Assembly (NCBI GenBank): GCA_963715285.1 | Contig: CAVQRU010000043.1 | Span: 1 to 64,000, forward strand | Direction of reading: 5' to 3' | Source: Sva-07 sp963715285 | GTDB taxonomy: Bacteria; Actinomycetota; Acidimicrobiia; Acidimicrobiales; Ilumatobacteraceae | DNA: 64,000 nucleotides | Part shown: one piece after another, positions 58,748 to 64,000 of the stretch | Layout: each line of letters starts with the position of its first letter | Numbering within the stretch: position 1 is the stretch's first letter | Notes under the pieces: generated by a model | What the model was told of the DNA's origin: nothing | Seen by the model: the letters and a program-made list of their open reading frames with translations, nothing else | The model's database searches: none | Translations under genes and position numbers: made by a program

Positions 58748-58766
58748 TCGGTGGGGGCGGCGATGA

Positions 58767-59093
58767 TCAGCGATCGGCGTCCTCGTCGGCGCTCAGCTGG
58801 TCGATGTCGTCGAGCGGAATCGAGATCTGGCGACGTGACGCTCGGCTGAGCGCATGTGCGCCCACCGGCGACGACAGCAGCTGGAGCACCACCACCAGGA
58901 CGAGCGTGGTGGCGGCGAGCAGGGTCCCGATCTCGATCGCGGCGCCGATGGCGACGAGGATCAATGCCAACGTGGGCGCCTTCGCCGCGGCGTGCATCCG
59001 CGAGAACAGATCGGGGAACCGGTAGGCGCCGATGCCACCGATCATCGCGAGTGCGGAACCCGCGACGAGCAGCGCCTCGGCGAAGGTGTCCAT
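58767..59093 (-). CDS. mnhG: Na+/H+ antiporter subunit G
   Basis: The 108-residue protein has three membrane helices and the marker segments AMIGGIGAYRFPDLFSRMHA and AAKAPTLALILVAIGAAIEI of the MnhG/MrpG family. It is the last subunit of the Mrp-type antiporter and completes the membrane complex. Its start codon shares one base with the mnhF stop. The C-terminal 25 residues are charged and extend beyond the core. Confidence 0.9.
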   Translation of the reverse strand: MDTFAEALLVAGSALAMIGGIGAYRFPDLFSRMHAAAKAPTLALILVAIGAAIEIGTLLAATTLVLVVVLQLLSSPVGAHALSRASRRQISIPLDDIDQLSADEDADR

Positions 59094-59347
59094 CAGTTGC
59101 CCCTCCGCTCGATGAAGCGCGACAACGCCGTGGTGCCGACGAAGCCGACGAACACCGCGACCAGGACGGTCTCGATCGTGATGCCGCCACTGCTCGATCG
59201 GGCCGCTGCGACGATGATGCCGATCACCACGATCGAGAGCAGCCCGTCGAGACCGACGACTCGATCGGGCAGGCTGGGTCCGCGCAGCAACCGGTACATG
59301 AACCCCGCTGCACCGATCGACAGCATGATCATCGCGACGGCGTTCAC
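59093..59347 (-). CDS. mnhF: Na+/H+ antiporter subunit F
   Basis: The 84-residue protein has three membrane helices with the family phrases YRLLRGPSLPDRVVGLDGLL and FVGTTALSRFIERRG. MnhF is a small structural subunit of the Mrp antiporter. It overlaps both neighbours, by 4 bp with mnhE and by 1 bp with mnhG. Confidence 0.9.
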   Translation of the reverse strand: MNAVAMIMLSIGAAGFMYRLLRGPSLPDRVVGLDGLLSIVVIGIIVAAARSSSGGITIETVLVAVFVGFVGTTALSRFIERRGN

Positions 59348-59907
59348 GAGCGCTCCTCACCGAGTTCGTGTGCCACGACCTGTTCGATCTCCGCGCGCTG
59401 TTGCTTCGTCCCGAACGCGCGGACGGCGAGTTGCTCGAGACGCAGGACGTCACGGCGCACCGACTCGACGTCGTCGAACTGCAGCACGTGGACGTAGATC
59501 GTCGGCGGTGTGTCGTCGTCGGGCTCGTGGACGTCGACGGTGAGCGTTCCGGGGGTGAGCGTGACGGCGTTCGCCACCACCGTGACGATGCCGTCGGAGG
59601 CCACGTGCATCGGCACGGCCACGATCGCCGTGTTGAGATTCGGCCGGGGGCGAATCACCGCCCAGGCCACCTCGAGGTTCGACTTGACCAGTTCGACGGC
59701 GAAGTAGCCGATGAACGCGACCGCCGACACGGGATGGAACGAGGTGAGCTGGGTGACGTGGGTGTCGGTCGGGCGGCCGACCCAGACGACGAAGAGTGCG
59801 ATCGCCACTCCGGCGAGCAGGTTGCCGACCCCGAAGTCACCCCACAGCAGCGCCCAGACGATCGCGAGCCAGATCACGAGCGCCGGAAGGCGGACGGTCG
59901 GCGTCAT
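59344..59907 (-). CDS. mnhE: Na+/H+ antiporter subunit E
   Basis: The 187-residue protein has two or three helices at its N-terminus (VIWLAIVWALLWGDFGVGNL and VAFIGYFAVELVKSNLEVAW), the LKSN-like phrase of the family, and a soluble C-terminal part with VTLTPGTLTVDVHEPDDDTP. MnhE fits within the antiporter complex. The gene overlaps mnhD and mnhF by 4 bp. Confidence 0.9.
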   Translation of the reverse strand: MTPTVRLPALVIWLAIVWALLWGDFGVGNLLAGVAIALFVVWVGRPTDTHVTQLTSFHPVSAVAFIGYFAVELVKSNLEVAWAVIRPRPNLNTAIVAVPMHVASDGIVTVVANAVTLTPGTLTVDVHEPDDDTPPTIYVHVLQFDDVESVRRDVLRLEQLAVRAFGTKQQRAEIEQVVAHELGEERS

Positions 59908-61406
59908 GATCCGTCACCTCCGAGCACCGACTCGACATATCCCTCGGGTGCGAGCAACTCCGCGGCGGTCCGCTCGGCGTAGTTGTAGAGCGGGCCGGCG
60001 AACACCATCAACCCCACCGTCATCGCGACGACGGCCGCCGTCGCAGCCGTCATGACACGCGGCACCCGGCTGTCGTCCGACTCGATCCAGGCGGCGACCG
60101 CCGGGTCCTCCGGTTCACCCCAGAACACGTTCGACCAGATCCGCACCATCACGTAGACCGTCAACAGGCTGACGGTGAGGCTGACGCCCACGACCAACCA
60201 GTCCTCGGCGTCGATGCCGGCGCTGACCAGCGCGAACTTCCCCACGAACCCGGAGAACGGCGGGATGCCGGCGATGCTCAGCGCCGGCAGGGCGAAGAGC
60301 ACGGCGAGCATCGGCGCGCTGCGCACGAGGCCGCCGATGCGCGACAGCCGATCCGATCCCGAGCGTCGCACGATCAGGCCGGCGACGAGGAACAGCCCCG
60401 TCTTCACCACGATGTGGTGCACCACGTAGAACACCGCACCGGCGATGCCGGCCAGGGTGAACAGTGCGAGGCCGAAGATCATGTACCCGATGTGGCTCAC
60501 GATGTGGAACGACAACATGCGTCGCAGATCGTCCTGGGCGAGCGCTCCGAGCACACCGACGAGCATCGTCAGACCGGCCAGCACGAGCAGCACCGTGCCC
60601 TGCTGTGCGTCGGGCGGGAAGATCAGAGTCTGTGTGCGGATGATCGCGTAGACACCGACCTTGGTGAGCAGCCCCGCGAAGACGGCGGTGATCGCGCCGG
60701 AGGCGGTCGGGTAGCTGTCCGGCAACCAGAAGAACAGGGGGAAGAGACCGGCCTTGATCCCGAACACGAGGATCAGCAGCAACGAGAACCCGGTGCTGAC
60801 CCCGATCGGCAGGTCCGGCATGCGCTGGGAGAGTTGCGCCATGTTGACCGTGCCGGTCGCCGCGTAGATCACCGCGAGGGCGGTGACGAAGAACGTCGAC
60901 GCGACGAGGCTGATCACGACGTACGACATCCCGGCGCGCACCTGGTCGGGACGACCCCCGAGCGTGAGCAGCACGTAGCTCGCGACGAGCATCATCTCGA
61001 ACGCGACGAAGAGGTTGAAGAGGTCCCCGGTGATGAAGCTCGCCGACACGCCTGCTGCGAGCACGAGGTACACCGGGTTGAACGCGGCGTAGCGCGACTC
61101 CTCCGCTCCCTGGCCGATCGCGTACACGAGCACCGACAGCAACATCAGCGACGACACCACCAGCATCACGGCGGAGAGTCGGTCGACCACGAGCGTGATG
61201 CCGAGCGGCGCCGGCCAGCCCCCCGCCTGCGTGACGACGATCCCCTCGTCGTCGACCTGCAGCAGCAACGCGATCGCCACGACCACGTTGCTGCCGAGCG
61301 CCAGGAGGCTGACCACACGCTGCGCCCAGCGCACCTGGGCCAGGATCATGCAGAGCGCCGCGCCGAGCAACGGCACGATGATCGGCAGGGGGATCAGCGC
61401 GTTCAC
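59904..61406 (-). CDS. mnhD: Na+/H+ antiporter subunit D
   Basis: The 500-residue protein has about 14 helices and is one of the two ion-translocating, complex-I-like subunits. Marks include FNLFVAFEMMLVASYVLLTL, the lysine in FGIKAGLFPLFFWLPDSYPT and the LLTKVGVYAIIRTQTLIFPP stretch. It uses GTG 61406, overlapping mnhC by 4 bp. The homology to NuoN/NuoM is known for the family. Confidence 0.93.
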   Translation of the reverse strand: MNALIPLPIIVPLLGAALCMILAQVRWAQRVVSLLALGSNVVVAIALLLQVDDEGIVVTQAGGWPAPLGITLVVDRLSAVMLVVSSLMLLSVLVYAIGQGAEESRYAAFNPVYLVLAAGVSASFITGDLFNLFVAFEMMLVASYVLLTLGGRPDQVRAGMSYVVISLVASTFFVTALAVIYAATGTVNMAQLSQRMPDLPIGVSTGFSLLLILVFGIKAGLFPLFFWLPDSYPTASGAITAVFAGLLTKVGVYAIIRTQTLIFPPDAQQGTVLLVLAGLTMLVGVLGALAQDDLRRMLSFHIVSHIGYMIFGLALFTLAGIAGAVFYVVHHIVVKTGLFLVAGLIVRRSGSDRLSRIGGLVRSAPMLAVLFALPALSIAGIPPFSGFVGKFALVSAGIDAEDWLVVGVSLTVSLLTVYVMVRIWSNVFWGEPEDPAVAAWIESDDSRVPRVMTAATAAVVAMTVGLMVFAGPLYNYAERTAAELLAPEGYVESVLGGDGS

Positions 61407-61822
61407 AGCCGATCCTCCTCGGCGGCCTGATCGCGTTCGGCCAGCGCTTCCTCGGCGACGGCCTGATCGAGGCTGCGGCGACGGGCGATGAAGCGGTCCT
61501 CGACGTCGTCCTCGACGACGTCGTCGTGGGTGATCCGCCAACTCCGGTACCCGAGCGAGAGCAGGAACGCGGTGACGCCGAACGTGATCACGATCGACGT
61601 GAGCACCAGCGCCTGCGGCAGCGGATCGGTGAATGCAGACTCGTCGGCCGTGCCGATGATCGGCGAGTTGCCGCCGTCACCTCCGGAGATCAGCAACAGG
61701 ATGTTGGAGCCGTGGCCCACGAGGCCGACGCCGATCAGGATCCTCGACAGCCGCCGCTGCAGGAGCATCCACGTGCCGGTGGCGAAGAGGAAGGCCGCGC
61801 AGAAGGCGAGCAACACGCTCAT
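61403..61822 (-). CDS. mnhC: Na+/H+ antiporter subunit C
   Basis: The 139-residue protein has three helices (NuoK-like) with RRLSRILIGVGLVGHGSNIL and DPLPQALVLTSIVITFGVTA, typical of MnhC. A charged tail of about 40 residues (DDVVEDDVEDRFIARRRSLD onward) is longer than in many members. It overlaps mnhB and mnhD by 4 bp. Confidence 0.92.
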   Translation of the reverse strand: MSVLLAFCAAFLFATGTWMLLQRRLSRILIGVGLVGHGSNILLLISGGDGGNSPIIGTADESAFTDPLPQALVLTSIVITFGVTAFLLSLGYRSWRITHDDVVEDDVEDRFIARRRSLDQAVAEEALAERDQAAEEDRL

Positions 61823-62331
61823 CGGTCGTGCCTCGTGCGCAAGGGCGGCCGTGGGGTCGCTGCGTCGCTGCCGTCATCGGCCGCGCCGGGAGCGTCGGGG
61901 GTGTCCTCGCCGAAGGCGACGAACGCCATGAGGATCAGTCCGATGACGACGAGGTCGACACCGAGATCGAACGACAGCGCGCTGGTCAGTTTGACCGTGT
62001 CGAACACGGGCGGATGGAACTTGACCTCGCCGTGTTCGAGGATCGAGCCGCCCAGGAGGACCGGGACGAATGCCGTCGTCGCCGACAACAGCAGGCCGAC
62101 ACCGAGGAACAGGTGCGGCGGCACCCGGAACGTCGTGCGCACCGCCGACGCTCCCCCGGACACGTACCGCAACGCGAGCGCTCCGCCGACGACCAGTCCG
62201 CCGACGAAGCCGCCACCTGGCCGGTTGTGCCCGGCGAACACGAAGTACAGCGCCAACACCAGGATCGACGGGTACAGGACCTTCATCGAGGTGTCGAGCA
62301 GCAACATGCGACGGCTCCGACGATCGGTCAT
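61819..62331 (-). CDS. mnhB: Na+/H+ antiporter subunit B
   Basis: The 170-residue protein has four helices and the MnhB phrases YFVFAGHNRPGGGFVGGLVV, SALSFDLGVDLVVIGLILMA. In many species this domain is fused to MnhA; here it is separate but overlapping by 4 bp. The start is ATG 62331, since the longer open frame upstream lacks the membrane pattern. Confidence 0.92.
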   Translation of the reverse strand: MTDRRSRRMLLLDTSMKVLYPSILVLALYFVFAGHNRPGGGFVGGLVVGGALALRYVSGGASAVRTTFRVPPHLFLGVGLLLSATTAFVPVLLGGSILEHGEVKFHPPVFDTVKLTSALSFDLGVDLVVIGLILMAFVAFGEDTPDAPGAADDGSDAATPRPPLRTRHDR

Positions 62332-64000
62332 CGCAGCGCCTCCGGCAGCACCGGCTCGTCCCCGGCATCGAGGATCTCCTCGAAGACCGGCGCGTCCTCG
62401 TCGGCGCGCCGTCGCCCGGCTCGCGCCATGCTCACCGCACCGATCGCGGCGACTGCGAGCACGGTGATCTCGCCCATGGTGTCCCAGCCGCGGAAGTCGA
62501 CGAGGATCACGTTGACGACGTTGCGACCGCCGCCCTCCTCGTAGGAGCTCTCGACCATCACCTCGGACATCGACGGCTCGTCGACACTCGACCGGGCGTT
62601 GGCCGACGACAGCGCGAACACGAAGATCGCGACCCCGACCGCCCCCGCCACGGCGATCCGCATCGGTGCAGCGATCGACGGTGCCCGGTGGCGCCACGAG
62701 CGGGGGAGGAATCGGAGGACGAGGACGAACAGCACCGTGCTGAGCGTCTCGATCGAGAACTGGGTGAGTGCGAGATCAGGGGCACCGCGCGCCACGTACA
62801 GTCCGGCCATCGCGTAGCCGACGGCGCCGAGCATCAGCGCGGCGGCGATGCGGTGCCGGACGATCGAGGCGCCGAGCGCAGCGGCGACGATGACGGCGAC
62901 GAGCACGACGTGAGCCGGTTCCTCGACCCACTTCGGCAGCGCCCCGAGCTCGCTCGCGAACGGGACCATCGGGACGAGCGTGACCGTCAGGACGATGATC
63001 GCGACGTAGATCGGCAGCGAGCCGTTCTGGAGCGTGGCCGTCACCCGGTTCGCCGTCGCCGAGATGGCGCGCAGCACCCCGAGGTACCCCTGCTCGCTCG
63101 ACGGAATCCGGCGGATCGCCTCCGATGCCCGGCGCTGCACGTCGGCGACCGGCCCGCGCAACACGGTGAGCGCGATGCCGCCGAGGATGATCAGCACCGA
63201 CAGCATCAGCGCCGAGTTGTAGCCGGCGAACAGTTCCAGCGGCTTCGGCTCCGAGCCCGGGTACAGCGCGGTGGTGGCACCCTCGACGAGTTCGTCGAGC
63301 AAACCGGGGACGAGGCCGAACACGACGGTCATCGCGGTCAGCACCACCGCCGGTCCGACGAACACCACGCCGGGAGCATGCGCGGTCCGAGAGACGACCG
63401 GCTTCGCCGGGTCGCCGTATCTGCCGAGGAGGCCGAGCACGAAACGGGCCGAGTACGCGAAGGTCAGGATCGAGGCGAGCACGATCACCACGAGGACCGC
63501 CCCGGCCCCGGCGAAGTCGCCGTGCTCGAGATAGCCGTCGAGCGCCTTCTCCTTCGCGATGAACCCGAGCAGCGGCGGGATCCCCGCCATCGACGCCGCA
63601 CTGACGATCGCGACCACCTGCACGACGCGCCACGAGGGTTCGAAACCGTGCAACTCGGTGACGTCGCGAGTGCCGGCCCCGTGGTCGACGATGCCGACCA
63701 CCATGAACAGCGCCGCCTTGAACGCCGCATGGGCCAAGATCAGCACGAGCCCCGCCTCGGCGATGTGGTACTCGCCGACGCCGAGCAGGAGCATCATGAA
63801 GCCGAGCTGGCTGACGGTGCCGTAGGCGAGGAGGAGTTTGAGGTCGTGCTGGCGCAGGGCTCGGAGCCCGCCGACCGCCATCGTGGTGGCGCCGACCACC
63901 ATCACCACGAGCCGCCAGTTGCCGGTCATGGCGAACATCGGCGCCATCCGGGCCACCAGGTAGACGCCGGCCTTCACCATCGTCGCGGAGTGGAGGTAGG
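62328..64000 (-). CDS. mnhA: Na+/H+ antiporter subunit A (5' end beyond the window)
   Basis: The fragment of about 557 residues is the C-terminal two-thirds of MnhA, the large NuoL-like subunit. It enters the window at YLHSATMVKAGVYLVARMAP, a conserved site of ion-moving subunits. Further marks: AFKAALFMVVGIVDHGAGTR, then the C-terminal MbhE/MnhB-like extension with LVLRFLPRSW and IVDFRGWDTMGEITVLAVAA-like sequence (VDFRGWDTMGEITVLAVAAI). It overlaps mnhB by 4 bp. The start lies right of the window. Confidence 0.93.
   Translation of the reverse strand, partial: YLHSATMVKAGVYLVARMAPMFAMTGNWRLVVMVVGATTMAVGGLRALRQHDLKLLLAYGTVSQLGFMMLLLGVGEYHIAEAGLVLILAHAAFKAALFMVVGIVDHGAGTRDVTELHGFEPSWRVVQVVAIVSAASMAGIPPLLGFIAKEKALDGYLEHGDFAGAGAVLVVIVLASILTFAYSARFVLGLLGRYGDPAKPVVSRTAHAPGVVFVGPAVVLTAMTVVFGLVPGLLDELVEGATTALYPGSEPKPLELFAGYNSALMLSVLIILGGIALTVLRGPVADVQRRASEAIRRIPSSEQGYLGVLRAISATANRVTATLQNGSLPIYVAIIVLTVTLVPMVPFASELGALPKWVEEPAHVVLVAVIVAAALGASIVRHRIAAALMLGAVGYAMAGLYVARGAPDLALTQFSIETLSTVLFVLVLRFLPRSWRHRAPSIAAPMRIAVAGAVGVAIFVFALSSANARSSVDEPSMSEVMVESSYEEGGGRNVVNVILVDFRGWDTMGEITVLAVAAIGAVSMARAGRRRADEDAPVFEEILDAGDEPVLPEALR

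Overview
The window is high-GC DNA with dense, often 4-bp-overlapping genes and frequent GTG starts. The gene content points to an actinobacterium: mycothiol glycosyltransferase MshA, a SigR/RsrA pair, a rex-hemACD operon, an RsiG-like protein and MobF relaxase of the actinobacterial type. The overall flavour resembles class Acidimicrobiia (Ilumatobacter-like). That placement is inference from gene content, not from a marker-gene comparison.

Region 1 (1 to about 10,030) is the right-hand part of an integrated mobile element. It carries a 10-bp phased repeat array, two small HTH genes, a MobF relaxase-helicase, two consecutive ECF sigma/single-pass membrane partner pairs, a small hypothetical gene and a Fic protein. 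It ends in tandem 12-bp repeats with a 16-bp palindrome, followed by a 3'-terminal fragment of a tRNA-Thr(CGT) gene. The intact tRNA and the integrase are expected to the left, outside the window.

Region 2 (10.1-15.8 kb) is a two-component system in an apparent operon with a di-haem membrane cytochrome, an FMN-binding protein and the flavin transferase ApbE, that is, a flavin-based transmembrane electron-transfer module. A frameshifted cyclopropane-fatty-acid synthase follows. Region 3 (15.9-31.3 kb) is rich in ion transport and stress genes: a ClC-like protein, two SulP permeases (one frameshifted), a frameshifted DUF1269-like protein, a MalT-type LuxR regulator, DUF2252, a SixA-like phosphatase, PPK2, a divergent P-type ATPase and a DAG-kinase-family protein. 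Three frameshifts lie within about 4.4 kb (14.8-19.2 kb), so either this stretch is decaying or the sequence there has indel errors.

Region 4 (31.3-40.3 kb) holds a hydrolase/MarR pair, sigR-rsrA, tilS whose 3' end lies in a palindrome, a phosphatase-like protein lacking the catalytic Cys, an M23 peptidase, and a four-gene epimerase/acyltransferase-like/hydrolase/FAD-oxidoreductase cassette. Region 5 (39.7-50.2 kb) is tetrapyrrole synthesis: rex-hemA-hemC-hemD run with a putative Rex operator upstream and a secreted beta-propeller gene fused to the operon end, while hemB-hemL plus a small membrane protein form a second unit.

Region 6 (50.3-58.7 kb) contains an acyl-CoA synthetase-like gene, SAM hydroxide adenosyltransferase, proC, YbjN-mshA, an RsiG-like putative c-di-GMP-responsive anti-sigma factor next to a MoaD-like gene, membrane proteins and a cyclophilin lipoprotein. 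Region 7 (58.7 kb to the end) is a complete-looking mnhA-G (Mrp) Na+/H+ antiporter operon on the minus strand, with mnhA cut by the window end. The window has no rRNA genes, complete tRNA, CRISPR array or transposase that I could see.
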